Positions 8,828-16,633 of a DNA stretch of 64,000 nucleotides are shown here, one piece after another (the stretch's first letter is position 1; each line of letters begins with the position of its first letter). The position numbers and the translations under genes were made by a program. The notes below the pieces were generated by a model. It was not told the DNA's origin, did not search any database, and saw only the letters and a program-made list of their open reading frames with translations. The stretch comes from Streptomyces sp. NBC_00490. Its GTDB lineage: Bacteria; Actinomycetota; Actinomycetes; Streptomycetales; Streptomycetaceae. The DNA is taken from the NCBI RefSeq assembly GCF_036013645.1, contig NZ_CP107869.1, positions 1,364,001-1,428,000 of the forward strand, given 5' to 3'.

Positions 8828-9300
8828 GCGAGGAAGTCGTCGACCATGCGGTGGAAGAGGGTGGCCAGCTGCCCCAGCTCCTCCGGGGCCCACTCGGACA
8901 GGGCGAGCTGCATGCCGCGCGCTCCGGCGTCCCGGACCCGGTCGATGGCCTGCCGGCCCGTCTCGGTGAGCTCGATGCGCTGGGCGCGCCGGTCGTCGGG
9001 GTCCGGGACCCGGGTGACGTACCCCGTCTTCTGGAGCTGTTGCACGGTACGGGTCACGTGCGAGGCCTCCACGCCGAGCCGGTTGGCCAGCTCCCCCGGG
9101 CGCAGCGGCTCGGAGTCGGCGACCTGGCGCAGCAGTGCCACGGCGGCCCGGTCCAGCGGCACTCCGGCCAGGGCCATCAGCCGGTCGTGCTGCCGGGCGC
9201 GCGTGCTCAGGTACGTGATGCGCGTCAGCGCCCGCTCGATCTCGATCACTTGCGGAGACGCGGGGCCGTCGGGGAGTCCGGGGAGCGATGGGGTGGCCAT
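8785..9300 (-). CDS. MarR-family transcriptional regulator
   Basis: A 171-residue MarR-type winged-helix dimer. The recognition region is ELANRLGVEASHVTRTVQQL, followed by the wing (GYVTRVPDPDDRRAQRIELT) and long C-terminal dimerisation helices. ATG 9300 is preferred; a GTG 9 bases upstream is also in frame. The final 43 bp overlap the convergent MFS gene. An imperfect palindrome upstream (9322-9334) is a plausible autoregulatory operator. It is head-to-tail with the ferredoxin reductase gene, which reads on the same strand toward this gene and stops 52 bp away. Confidence 0.88.
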   Translation of the reverse strand: MATPSLPGLPDGPASPQVIEIERALTRITYLSTRARQHDRLMALAGVPLDRAAVALLRQVADSEPLRPGELANRLGVEASHVTRTVQQLQKTGYVTRVPDPDDRRAQRIELTETGRQAIDRVRDAGARGMQLALSEWAPEELGQLATLFHRMVDDFLAYSVDDDTEPATTV

Positions 9301-9321
9301 GCAAGCCACTTTACCATCTTG

Positions 9322-9334
9322 TTGCGTAACTCAA
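9322..9334. promoter_or_regulatory. Candidate MarR operator
   Basis: TTGCGTAACTCAA is an imperfect palindrome (10 of 13 positions symmetric), in the size range of MarR-family sites. It sits 22-34 bp upstream of the marR start. On the minus strand a TTGAGT lies within it, followed 15 bases later by TAAAGT, so bound protein would cover a possible -35 box. Binding is inferred. Confidence 0.4.
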
Positions 9335-9352
9335 GTAATCTGCTGCGGACGG

Positions 9353-10534
9353 TTACGCGGACTGCTGCGCCGGTCGTACGGTCTCGCTCCAGTCCGCGCC
9401 GGTCACGATCGACTGCCGCCACCGCCGGATCGCCTTGGGCGGCATGCCGACCGCGAGGGCGCCGCTCACACGGTCGCCGGCGCGGTACACGGCGACGAAC
9501 CGCCGTTCGGCCAAGTCGCCCTCCACCACGGCGACTTCGTCGTGGCCGCGCAGGAAGCCGTACGCCTGGATCTTCATGTCGTACTGGTCGGACCAGAAGT
9601 AGGGCACCGGCGCGAACGGCTTGCGAGCCTCCTCGGGTGCGAGGAGGTTGCGGGCGGCCGCCATGCCCTGTTCGGCGGCGTTGGTGCGGTGCTCGATCCG
9701 CATCGACGTCCCGAACAGCGGGTTGTCCCAGCGGGCGACGTCACCGGCCGCGTACACGTTCCGCGCGGCCTCGCAGTACTCGTCGCAGACCACTCCGTCG
9801 CCGAGAGCCAGGCCGCTGTCGTCGAGCCACTCGGTGTTGGGCAGCGAGCCGATGGCCACCAACACCTCGTCGGCCTCGACCACTTCGCCGCCCGCGAGCC
9901 GCACCCCGTCCTCGGTCACCTCGGTGACCGTGACCCCGCAGCGCAGCCGCACGCCCCGTTCGAGATGCGCCTGCGAGAGCACCTGCCCGACCTCCGTGCC
10001 GACGGCGTGCGCCAGCGGCACCGGGGCGGGTTCGAGCACGGTCACCTCGGCGCCGAGACGCCAGGCCACCGCGGCGGCTTCCGCGCCGAGGAATCCGGCG
10101 CCGACGACGACCAGCCGCCGCCCCGGGCCCAGCCGGTCGCGCAGGGTCAGGGCGTCGTCCAGGGTGCGCAGCACATGTGCGCCCCCGCCGGGCAGCCGGC
10201 GCGGCCGGACGCCGGTGGCCAGGATCAGTCCGTCGTACGGCACCGTCGAGCCGTCGGCCAACCGTACGGTCTGCTCGGTGAGTTCGAGGCCGGTCGCCCG
10301 GACGCCGAGGCGCAGGTCCAGGCCGAGCGCGGTCAGGTCCGCGGGGGTGCGCAGGTCCAGCCGCTCGGGCTGCCACTCGCCGGACAGCAGCTGCTTGGAC
10401 AACGGCGGGCGGTCGTACGGCGCAAGGGGTTCGTCGCCGACGAGGGTGAGCGGGCCGGTGTGGCCCTCGCGGCGGAGGGTCTCGGCCGCGGCGAGTCCGG
10501 CGGCCGAGGCTCCGACGACGACGATCCGGTTCAC
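9353..10534 (-). CDS. NAD(P)H-ferredoxin reductase (FAD-dependent)
   Basis: A 393-residue flavoprotein of the rubredoxin/ferredoxin reductase family that passes electrons from NAD(P)H to a ferredoxin. FAD-binding GASAAGLAAAE is at about 8-18, the NAD(P)-binding GAGFLGAEAA near 150-160, the second FAD motif (VYAAGDVARW) near 265, and a C-terminal reductase domain follows. Its GTG start overlaps the ferredoxin stop by 4 bp (GTGA), so the pair is translationally coupled, and a P450 lies immediately upstream in the same direction. It is almost certainly the reductase of that P450 system. Confidence 0.93.
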   Translation of the reverse strand: MNRIVVVGASAAGLAAAETLRREGHTGPLTLVGDEPLAPYDRPPLSKQLLSGEWQPERLDLRTPADLTALGLDLRLGVRATGLELTEQTVRLADGSTVPYDGLILATGVRPRRLPGGGAHVLRTLDDALTLRDRLGPGRRLVVVGAGFLGAEAAAVAWRLGAEVTVLEPAPVPLAHAVGTEVGQVLSQAHLERGVRLRCGVTVTEVTEDGVRLAGGEVVEADEVLVAIGSLPNTEWLDDSGLALGDGVVCDEYCEAARNVYAAGDVARWDNPLFGTSMRIEHRTNAAEQGMAAARNLLAPEEARKPFAPVPYFWSDQYDMKIQAYGFLRGHDEVAVVEGDLAERRFVAVYRAGDRVSGALAVGMPPKAIRRWRQSIVTGADWSETVRPAQQSA

Positions 10535-10725
10535 TGCTGGACCAGTCGGATCGCGGCGGCCGGGCAGACCGCGACGGCTTCCTTGACGTCGTCGACGAGT
10601 TCGTCGCCGACCTCCTCCGCCAGCAGGATCGCGATGCCGTCGTCGTCCTGGTCGAAGACGTCCGTCGCGGCGAGCACGCACTGCCCCGAGGCGACGCACT
10701 TGTCGGCTTCCAGCTCCACCTTCAT
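10531..10725 (-). CDS. [3Fe-4S] ferredoxin
   Basis: A 64-residue ferredoxin. Cluster ligands are CVASGQC (C-x5-C) and a distal CP in VCPAAAI. The central Cys of a [4Fe-4S] motif is replaced (Ser in this spacing), the pattern of the one-cluster [3Fe-4S] ferredoxins that serve Streptomyces CYP105-type P450s. It lies 53 bp downstream of the P450 and overlaps the reductase start. Confidence 0.93.
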   Translation of the reverse strand: MKVELEADKCVASGQCVLAATDVFDQDDDGIAILLAEEVGDELVDDVKEAVAVCPAAAIRLVQQ

Positions 10726-10778
10726 GGGATTGCCCTTCTTGTCGCGTGTTGCTTGTTCGTTCGCGGGACGGGGAGCCG

Positions 10779-11984
10779 TCACCAGGCCACCGGCAGCTCG
10801 TGGACGCCGTAGATGAACGCGTCGTGCTTGAACTTCACGTCCTGGACGTCGCAGGCGAGCCTGAGGGTGGGGATGCGTTTGTAGAGGGTGCCGTAGACGA
10901 CCTGGAGCTCCATGCGTGCCAGGGGCTGGCCGAGGCACTGGTGGATGCCGAAGCCGAAGGCCACGTGCCGGCGGGCGTCCCGGGTGATGTCGAGACGGTC
11001 GGGGTCCTCGAAGGCCTCGGGGTCGCGGTTGCCGATCTCGTTCACCACGATGATGCCCTCGCCGGCCTTGATGACCTCTCCGGCGATCTCGATGTCCTCC
11101 GTGACCGCGCGGCGGCGTCCCTGGTGGGTGATGTTCAGGTAGCGCAGCAGTTCCTCGACGGCCGAAGCCACCAGTTCGGGGTCGTCGCTCTCGCGCAACA
11201 GGGCGAGCTGGTCGGGGTGTTCAAGGAGGGCGGCGGTACCGAGCGCGATCATGTTCGAGGTGGTCTCGTGTCCGGCGATCAGCAGGAGCAGCGCCATCTC
11301 GGTGGCCTGCCGATGGTCGAGTTCGCCCGCGGTGATCCGTCCGGCGATGCTCGACAGCAGGTCGTCCCTGGGGTCGGCGAGCCGCTTGCCGATCATCGTG
11401 GCCAGGTAGCCGGCGATCTCCCGGGTCGCCACACCGCGCTGCTCGGGGGTCGCGGCGCTGCTGACCATCGTCTTGGTGTGGGACTGGAACATCTCGTGGT
11501 CCTCGTAAGGCACCCCGAGCAGTTCGCAGATCACCAGCGAGGGGATGGGCAGGGCGAGCGCCTCGACGAGGTCGACCGGTTGCGGGCCCGCGAGGAGGTC
11601 GTCGATCAGGCCGTCCACGATCCGCTGCACGGCGGGCCTGAGCGCCTCGACCTTCTTGATGGCGAAGGGCGCCGTCACCAGCCGGCGCAGCCGGGCGTGT
11701 TCGGGGTCGTCCATCATGATGAAGCTGAGCTTGCCCTCGCCGCCCTCGGAGCTGGCCTTGGGCGGGAAGCCGGGGCGGTCGATGTCCGAGCTGACCCGGG
11801 CATCGCCCAACAGGGCGCGCTGCTCGGCGTAGCGGGTCACGAGCCAGGGTTCACTGCCGTCCCACAGCCGTACCTTCGCCAACGGCCCCTGCTCCTGGAG
11901 CTCTTTGAGGCCGGGCGGCGGGTCGAAGGGGCAGCGGGCGGCCCGCGGCATGGGGAACTCGGGAACAGCCAGTGCGTCGGCCAT
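10779..11984 (-). CDS. Cytochrome P450, CYP105-like
   Basis: A 401-residue soluble bacterial P450. The heme-thiolate motif FGFGIHQCLGQ places the ligand at Cys350; the I-helix oxygen-activation motif is AGHETTSN, the K-helix ExxR is EELLR, and the N-terminal FPMPRAARCPFDPP is characteristic of CYP105 proteins. These enzymes hydroxylate or dealkylate varied substrates, often xenobiotics. ATG 11984 has GAGGAG five bases upstream. P450, ferredoxin and reductase form one minus-strand operon, a self-contained three-component monooxygenase. Family placement is by eye. Confidence 0.94.
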   Translation of the reverse strand: MADALAVPEFPMPRAARCPFDPPPGLKELQEQGPLAKVRLWDGSEPWLVTRYAEQRALLGDARVSSDIDRPGFPPKASSEGGEGKLSFIMMDDPEHARLRRLVTAPFAIKKVEALRPAVQRIVDGLIDDLLAGPQPVDLVEALALPIPSLVICELLGVPYEDHEMFQSHTKTMVSSAATPEQRGVATREIAGYLATMIGKRLADPRDDLLSSIAGRITAGELDHRQATEMALLLLIAGHETTSNMIALGTAALLEHPDQLALLRESDDPELVASAVEELLRYLNITHQGRRRAVTEDIEIAGEVIKAGEGIIVVNEIGNRDPEAFEDPDRLDITRDARRHVAFGFGIHQCLGQPLARMELQVVYGTLYKRIPTLRLACDVQDVKFKHDAFIYGVHELPVAW

Positions 11985-12110
11985 GGTTCTCCTCGGTGGT
12001 GGGGGCTCCGGTCGGGGGTCGGAGCGCCGGGGGAAGGGGTGAGGCCTCGATGAGCACATGCAAACAGACGGGCCTGACGGGCTCCGGTCAGTTCCCTGAC
12101 AGAAAGCTGA

Positions 12111-12126
12111 CGTGACCCAGATCACA
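12111..12126. promoter_or_regulatory. CRP-like dyad upstream of P450
   Basis: CGTGA-N6-TCACA matches nine of the ten arm bases of the classical CRP/FNR-family TGTGA-N6-TCACA site. It lies about 127 bp upstream of the P450 start. Streptomyces encode a Crp homologue, so binding is possible but not shown. Confidence 0.35.
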
Positions 12127-12152
12127 TGCCAAACGTAGGCTGAATGGCTTCA

Positions 12153-12179
12153 CAACTCACCTTTTCCCTTAATGAGTTG
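12153..12179. promoter_or_regulatory. Inverted repeat upstream of P450 operon
   Basis: CAACTCA at 12153-12159 and TGAGTTG at 12173-12179 are perfect 7-base arms separated by 13 bases in an A+T-richer stretch about 170 bp upstream of the P450. The neighbouring OmpR-type or TetR regulator could bind here; this is inference from position. Confidence 0.35.
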
Positions 12180-12265
12180 ACCATGTCGACCAGTGCCGCG
12201 AGCGAACGAAGACACCTTGTCCGACACCGCGAGGACGGAGTGTCCCGGGCGTTTGCTCCCGCGTC

Positions 12266-12979
12266 TCAGGCCTCGGCCTCGGCCCGTCCCAGCCAGTAGC
12301 CGAAGCCCCGCCGGGTGTGGATCAGCGCCGGAGCGTCCCGGTCCACCTTGCGCCGCAGCCGGGACACGAGCTGCTCGATGGCGTTGTCGCCTCGCAAGTC
12401 GCCCCAGACGTACCGGCTGATCTGGTCCTTGGACAGCACCCGGTGGGCGTTGACGAGGAGATGGCGCAGCAGCCGGTACTCCGCGGGCGTGAGGTCCAGT
12501 GTCAGCGTTCCGCGCCGCGCCTGGCAGCGGGCGTCGTCGAGCACCAGGTCGCCGTAGCGCGGTCCGCCCTCGTGGTGCCGGACCGGGCCCGGGCCGCGCA
12601 GCAACACCTGCGCCCTGGCCAGGACTTCGGCCACCCGGAAGGGTTTGGTGACGTAGTCCCTCTCGCCCAGGCCGAGTTCGGGCAGGAGGCTGCCCAACGA
12701 GTCGTCCGCGGTGAGGAACAGGACCGGCGGCCGGTGCGTGCCGGGCGGCAGGCGCCGACGGCCGAGGCCGGGCACGTCGGGCAGGGTCGTGTCGAGGACG
12801 ACGAGGTCGTAGCGGTGCTCCGCGGCCCGCGTCAGCGCCTCGGTCCCGGTGCCGGCCACGGAGGTGCGGTAGCCCGCCAACTCCAGGGTGACGGAGAGCA
12901 GTTCGGTCACCTCCGGCCCGCCGACGACCAGCACGTGCTGCCCGGAGCCACGCGCGAGCGCCGGCCTCTCACCGGTCAC
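12266..12979 (-). CDS. OmpR-family winged-helix response regulator with degenerate receiver
   Basis: A 237-residue protein with a receiver-like domain (about 12-125) and a C-terminal OmpR/PhoB winged helix (about 140-232; LTPAEYRLLRHLLVN, RYVWGD, VSRLRRKVD, HTRRGFGYWL). The phosphorylatable Asp (VVLDTTLPD), Thr (FLTADD) and Lys (YVTKPF) are present, but the acidic pair that normally binds Mg2+ is replaced (LVVGGPEVTE), so it may not be phosphorylated normally. No kinase is adjacent. The GTG start overlaps the TetR stop by 11 bp, so the two are co-transcribed. It may regulate the P450 operon just downstream. Confidence 0.86.
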   Translation of the reverse strand: MTGERPALARGSGQHVLVVGGPEVTELLSVTLELAGYRTSVAGTGTEALTRAAEHRYDLVVLDTTLPDVPGLGRRRLPPGTHRPPVLFLTADDSLGSLLPELGLGERDYVTKPFRVAEVLARAQVLLRGPGPVRHHEGGPRYGDLVLDDARCQARRGTLTLDLTPAEYRLLRHLLVNAHRVLSKDQISRYVWGDLRGDNAIEQLVSRLRRKVDRDAPALIHTRRGFGYWLGRAEAEA

Positions 12980-13652
12980 GCGCGGGCTGCTCCTTCCCCT
13001 GCGTCACCGGTGCCAGCCAGATGCCGACGACCGCGTCGGCGAGCCCGGTGGCGCAGTCGTGCCAGCTGGAGCGCGCGGTGGGGCGGTGCTCGGCGAGGGC
13101 CCGCTCCCGTTCGGCGGGCAGGTGGATGAGCAGATGGCGTGCCATGTCGCCGCGTTCGGCACGGACCTCGGGGGGCAGTGCGGGCAGGCACCGGTGCACT
13201 CCGTCGACGTTCTGCCGCAGGGACGGGGAGGCCAGGGACTCCTCCACCATGATCCGGTGCAGTGCCGGGTCGGTCATCACCTGCGCGCAGAACCGCGCGA
13301 ACCAGGTGGGGCCGCCCAGAGCCGCAAGGTGTTCGGGGACCGGGCGGACCAGACAGTCCACCCAGTCCCGCAGGTCCGTGGAGTCGCCGATCCCGGCCAG
13401 CAGCCGGGCGCGGATCTCCTCGATGCGCTCGGCATGCTTGCGGACGATGGCGCGGACGAGGTCGGCCTTGGTGCCGAAGTGATAGCCGACGGCGGCGTTG
13501 TTGCCCTGTCCCGCGGCCTCGCTGACCTGACGGTTGGAGACGGCGTAGACCCCGCGCTCGGCGAACAGCCGTTCGGCCGCGGTCAGGATCGACTCCCGGG
13601 TCGCGCTGACCTGCTCCGCCCGTACCGCCCTGCCTGCCGCCATCATCACCAT
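12969..13652 (-). CDS. TetR/AcrR-family regulator
   Basis: A 227-residue TetR-type repressor. The N-terminal helix-turn-helix (about 15-62) contains SILTAAERLFAERGVYAVSN and NNAAVGYHFGTKADLVRAI; the C-terminal ligand domain is long and ends in an Arg-rich tail. Several adjacent ATG/GTG codons make the exact start uncertain; ATG 13652 is chosen for a GAGGGAAG 10 bases upstream. It overlaps the next gene (OmpR-type regulator) by 11 bp. A perfect dyad 126 bp upstream (13778-13795) is a good autoregulatory operator candidate. Confidence 0.85.
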   Translation of the reverse strand: MVMMAAGRAVRAEQVSATRESILTAAERLFAERGVYAVSNRQVSEAAGQGNNAAVGYHFGTKADLVRAIVRKHAERIEEIRARLLAGIGDSTDLRDWVDCLVRPVPEHLAALGGPTWFARFCAQVMTDPALHRIMVEESLASPSLRQNVDGVHRCLPALPPEVRAERGDMARHLLIHLPAERERALAEHRPTARSSWHDCATGLADAVVGIWLAPVTQGKEQPARDR

Positions 13653-13777
13653 CACACCGGGACTTCCCTCAGCCCTGCGACGACCAGCCCCTCGAGCCGT
13701 CGCGGGTCCTCCGCCGCCACGGCGGGTTCCAAGGACGGAAGCCTACGCAACAGCACGTCGAGGACCGTGATCCAACC

Positions 13778-13795
13778 AAGTCAAGCAGTTGACTT
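13778..13795. promoter_or_regulatory. Candidate TetR operator (7-bp arms)
   Basis: AAGTCAA-GCAG-TTGACTT is a perfect 7-base inverted repeat in the 198 bp gap between two TetR genes on the minus strand. On the minus strand its left arm includes TTGACTT, a -35-like element for the downstream TetR/OmpR-type operon. The symmetry and size fit a TetR dimer site. Confidence 0.5.
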
Positions 13796-13850
13796 AAGGT
13801 CGTGGAACCCCGCCCGACCGCGCTCATTCCCGGGCACCCTGAGAGATAGG

Positions 13851-14531
13851 TCAGGTCCCGGCGAGGGTCTCCAGCCACTGCTGCAACAGGCCGGACTCGG
13901 CCGGAGTGAAGGAGGCGTGCGGCTCCGCGCGCAGCCGGGCCGCGAGGGTGGCGGCCGCGACCGGTACTCCGTCCCCCTGCGCGGGTCCGGCCGGGCGCGT
14001 CAGGGAGTCGATCACCGCGTCCCGCAGGCGGGCCGAGAATCCCGGATCCGGATACTGCTCCGACCTGGTGAGCATCGACAGGGACGCGCCCACGTTGGCG
14101 GACATGATGATCTGCGTGGCGAGGACGGGCGGGACGGTGAGCCGGCCGGCCGCCGCGCAGCGTTCGAGGATCGCGTGCAGCAGGGCGTGCGCCTCGCTCA
14201 CGGCGGCGGGCGGGACCGTCAGCTCGGGCGAGTACATCAGGCGGTAGTGGTGGGGATGCTCCAGCGCGAACCGCATGTGGTTGTCCCAGCCGCTCTTCAG
14301 GTCCGCGACGGGGTCCTCGCTGGGCCGGGCCGCGCGCTTGGAGGCGAGGTACTGCTCGAATCCCCGGTCCACCACGGCGGCGAGCAGCCCGGCCTTGTCG
14401 CCGAACAGCCGGTAGAGCATCGGCGCGCCCACGCCGGCCGCCTCGCACACGGCACGGGTGGAGACTTCGGCGGCCGGGGCCGTCGCCAGCAGTTCCGCGG
14501 CGGCTTCCAGGATCTTTTCCCTCGCGTCCAT
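13851..14531 (-). CDS. TetR/AcrR-family regulator of the divergent SDR gene
   Basis: A 226-residue TetR-type repressor. The HTH region includes ILEAAAELLATAPAAEVSTR and AGVGAPMLYRLFGDKAGLLAA; the C-terminal ligand-binding domain is all-helical. ATG 14531 (MDAREKIL) gives the usual N-terminus; an ATG 18 bases upstream is also possible. It is divergent from an SDR oxidoreductase with about 114 bp between starts, filled with repeated CGTAGCG-type dyads, so it probably represses both genes. Confidence 0.87.
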   Translation of the reverse strand: MDAREKILEAAAELLATAPAAEVSTRAVCEAAGVGAPMLYRLFGDKAGLLAAVVDRGFEQYLASKRAARPSEDPVADLKSGWDNHMRFALEHPHHYRLMYSPELTVPPAAVSEAHALLHAILERCAAAGRLTVPPVLATQIIMSANVGASLSMLTRSEQYPDPGFSARLRDAVIDSLTRPAGPAQGDGVPVAAATLAARLRAEPHASFTPAESGLLQQWLETLAGT

Positions 14532-14548
14532 ATCTGCACGGTACGACA

Positions 14549-14590
14549 TTCGTAGCGCTGATACGAGCCCGGGATTACCATCGCTACGAA
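14549..14590. promoter_or_regulatory. Inverted repeats near the TetR start
   Basis: TTCGTAGCG (14549-14557) is the exact reverse complement of CGCTACGAA (14582-14590), 24 bases apart. Within this, TCGTA-N7-TACGA at 14550-14566 is a smaller dyad. The motif is shared with the site at 14604-14630, suggesting several binding sites for one TetR regulator. Confidence 0.45.
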
Positions 14591-14603
14591 GCTGTGTTAT
14601 CGT

Positions 14604-14630
14604 CGTTACGTGATGCACGTAGCGTCGCTA
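14604..14630. promoter_or_regulatory. Candidate TetR operator upstream of SDR gene
   Basis: Positions 14604-14624 form a 21-base palindrome with 16 of 21 symmetric positions (arms CGTTACGTG and CACGTAGCG around a 3-base centre). It overlaps a second perfect dyad TAGCG-T-CGCTA at 14620-14630. Both sit 16-42 bp before the SDR start codon, where a repressor would block transcription. Confidence 0.5.
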
Positions 14631-14645
14631 ACAGAAGGAGCGGAC

Positions 14646-15383
14646 ATGACCACACAGCAGCGCGTCGCGATCGTCACCGGAGGATCGCGTGGCATCGGAC
14701 GCCAGGTCGCCCAGCAGCTGGCCGCCGACGGGTTCGCCGTCCTCGTGGGATACGCGGGCAACAAGGACGCGGCCGACGAGGTGGTGCGCGACATCGAGGC
14801 CGCCGGGGGCTCCGCCGTCGCCGTCCGCGCGGACGTCGGCGACGAGACCGAGGTGGCCGCCCTGTTCGACCTGGCGGAGGCCACGTACGGCGGGGTGGAC
14901 GCCGTGGTGCACGCGGCGGGGCGGATGCTGCTGGCACCCGTCGCGGAGCTCGATCTCGACGAGCTCGACGCCCTGTACCGCACCAACATCCGCGGCACGT
15001 TCGCCGTCGGCCAGCAGGCTGCCCGGCGGCTGCGTACGGGCGGGGCACTGGTGAACTTCTCCAGCTCGGTCGTCGGCCTCGCCTTCCCGACCTACGGCGC
15101 GTACGCCGCGAGCAAGGGGGCGGTCGAGGCGCTGACGCTGGTCCTCGCCCGGGAGCTGCGGGGCCGTGACGTCACCGTCAACGTGGTCGCGCCCGGCCCG
15201 ACCGCCACCGACCTCTTCCTCGACGGCAAGGACGAGGAGACCGTCGCCCGGCTGGCCGCCCAGCCGCCGCTGGAGCGCCTCGGCACACCGCGGGACATCG
15301 CCTCCGTGGTCTCCTTCCTGGTCGGTCCGGGCGGGCACTGGGTCAACGGGCAGGTGCTGCGGGCCAACGGCGGGATCATCTGA
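14646..15383 (+). CDS. Short-chain dehydrogenase/reductase
   Basis: A 245-residue classical SDR (3-oxoacyl-ACP reductase-like), NAD(P)-dependent. The cofactor motif TGGSRGIG is at about 12-19, the HAAG variant of NNAG near 92, catalytic Ser in FSSSVV near 142, and YxxxK as YAASK near 155-159. The C-terminus (WVNGQVLRANGGII) is the normal SDR end. ATG 14646 has AGAAGGAG six bases upstream. Divergent from its likely TetR repressor. The substrate is not evident. Confidence 0.93.
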   Translation: MTTQQRVAIVTGGSRGIGRQVAQQLAADGFAVLVGYAGNKDAADEVVRDIEAAGGSAVAVRADVGDETEVAALFDLAEATYGGVDAVVHAAGRMLLAPVAELDLDELDALYRTNIRGTFAVGQQAARRLRTGGALVNFSSSVVGLAFPTYGAYAASKGAVEALTLVLARELRGRDVTVNVVAPGPTATDLFLDGKDEETVARLAAQPPLERLGTPRDIASVVSFLVGPGGHWVNGQVLRANGGII

Positions 15384-15508
15384 GGGACGGCCGGGCCGGC
15401 GGGGCCGAGTCCCCCCGGGTGCCCCTGCCCTCGTCCGGGACACCGCCGTTCAGGCGAAACCGCCCGCACGCGCGCGTGCAGGCACCGGGGCGTGTCGACA
15501 ACTGACCC

Positions 15509-16489
15509 GTGACCCTCCCCCTGATCCCGCCCATGCTCGCCACCTCCGGCACCCTGCCGTCGGCCACCCAGGACGCGCACTGGGCCTACGAGACCAAGCA
15601 GGACGGCCAGCGCGTCGTGGCGTACCTCGCCGGGGACGGAAGCGTGCTGCTGCGCGCCCGTTCCGGGGAGGACATCACCGCCGCCTATCCCGAACTGGGG
15701 GCACTCGGCGCCGCGCTCGGCACGCTGCCCGCTGTACTGGACGGCGAGGTCCTGGCGCTCGACGAACAGGGGCGTGCCGACTTCCAGTTGCTCCAGTCCC
15801 GCATGGGGCTGGCCCACGCCCCGGGCAAGGCCGCGCGGAAGGCCGCCGAAGTCCCCGTCCATCTGGTGCTGTTCGACGCGATGCATCTGGCGGGACGCTC
15901 CCTCACCGCACTCCCCTATGTCCGACGGCGCGGCCGACTGGAGGAGCTGGGCCTCGACGGACCCTTCTGGTCGACCCCGGGCGCCATCGTCGGACACGGC
16001 CGTCAGGCGCTGGAGGCCACCGTCGACCATGGCCTGGAGGGCCTGGTCTGCAAGCGGCTCGACTCGGTGTACGAGCCCGGGGTGCGCTCCCGCGCCTGGA
16101 TCAAGATCCGCAACATGCGCAGCGAGGACGTCATCGTCGGCGGCTGGCTGCCCGGCAAGGGACGGTTGACGGGGCTGCCGGGCGCCGTGCTGGTCGGACA
16201 GCGCACCGCCGGCCGTCTTCGGTACGTCGGCAATGTGGGCACCGGCTGGAGCGAGACCGAACGGACCCAACTCGCCGCTCTCCTAGGCGCCGCGGCGACG
16301 GACGTGTGCCCCTTCGACACCCCGCCGCCTGTCACGGGCGCGCACTGGGTCGTGCCCCGACTGGTCGGCGAGGTCCGCTACAGCACCCGTACCCGGGCGG
16401 GACTGCTGCGCCAGCCGTCCTGGCTGCGGCTGCGTCCGGACCTCGCACCGGAGGAGTCGGCGGCCGATCTTCCGGACGACCTTGTCTGA
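15509..16489 (+). CDS. ATP-dependent DNA ligase, stand-alone LigC/LigD-ligase type
   Basis: A 326-residue ligase with adenylation domain (about 1-200) and OB-fold (about 205-310). Motif I is ETKQDGQR with adenylated Lys30; motif III-like DGEVLAL, motif IV EGLVCKR and motif V AWIKIR follow. It seals nicks using ATP. It lacks the polymerase and phosphoesterase domains of LigD, and no ku gene is nearby, so it may serve end joining elsewhere or base-excision type repair, as LigC proteins do in mycobacteria. GTG 15509 is the start; the ribosome site is weak. Confidence 0.9.
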   Translation: MTLPLIPPMLATSGTLPSATQDAHWAYETKQDGQRVVAYLAGDGSVLLRARSGEDITAAYPELGALGAALGTLPAVLDGEVLALDEQGRADFQLLQSRMGLAHAPGKAARKAAEVPVHLVLFDAMHLAGRSLTALPYVRRRGRLEELGLDGPFWSTPGAIVGHGRQALEATVDHGLEGLVCKRLDSVYEPGVRSRAWIKIRNMRSEDVIVGGWLPGKGRLTGLPGAVLVGQRTAGRLRYVGNVGTGWSETERTQLAALLGAAATDVCPFDTPPPVTGAHWVVPRLVGEVRYSTRTRAGLLRQPSWLRLRPDLAPEESAADLPDDLV

Positions 16490-16633
16490 CATCCCGAACA
16501 AGATCCCACTGTTCGGACGGTTGTTACCAGAGAGTCGCTTACGACATCTTGGCGCGGACATGAAAAATGGGGAAGCTGAACCTCCCATTCCCCCACAGCC
16601 GTTGGGCTGCGCCCGGAACATGAGGAGGACGCA

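Larger units (their letters stand above)
11985..12265. other. Upstream region of the P450 operon
   Basis: This 281 bp gap lies between the P450 start and the stop of the upstream response-regulator gene, both on the minus strand. It is lower in G+C than the neighbours around 12060-12180 and holds two separate dyads listed below. I see no convincing coding frame in it. The run of G-rich sequence just before the P450 is its leader. Confidence 0.6.

Noticed and set aside
6854..9304. Very long open frame on the minus strand reaching far upstream of the AraC gene
   Set aside because: Beyond 7603 it runs antisense to the MFS exporter with Arg/Pro/Gly-rich, motif-free sequence. High G+C makes stop codons rare on the opposite strand.
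13669..14448. Open frame in another frame across the TetR gene at 13851
   Set aside because: Arg/Gly-rich with no recognisable fold, whereas the chosen frame encodes a clear TetR HTH.
15466..15479. Perfect 14-base alternating palindrome GCACGCG-CGCGTGC
   Set aside because: It is built of CG/GC repeats with no loop, so it is low-complexity rather than a clear operator or terminator.
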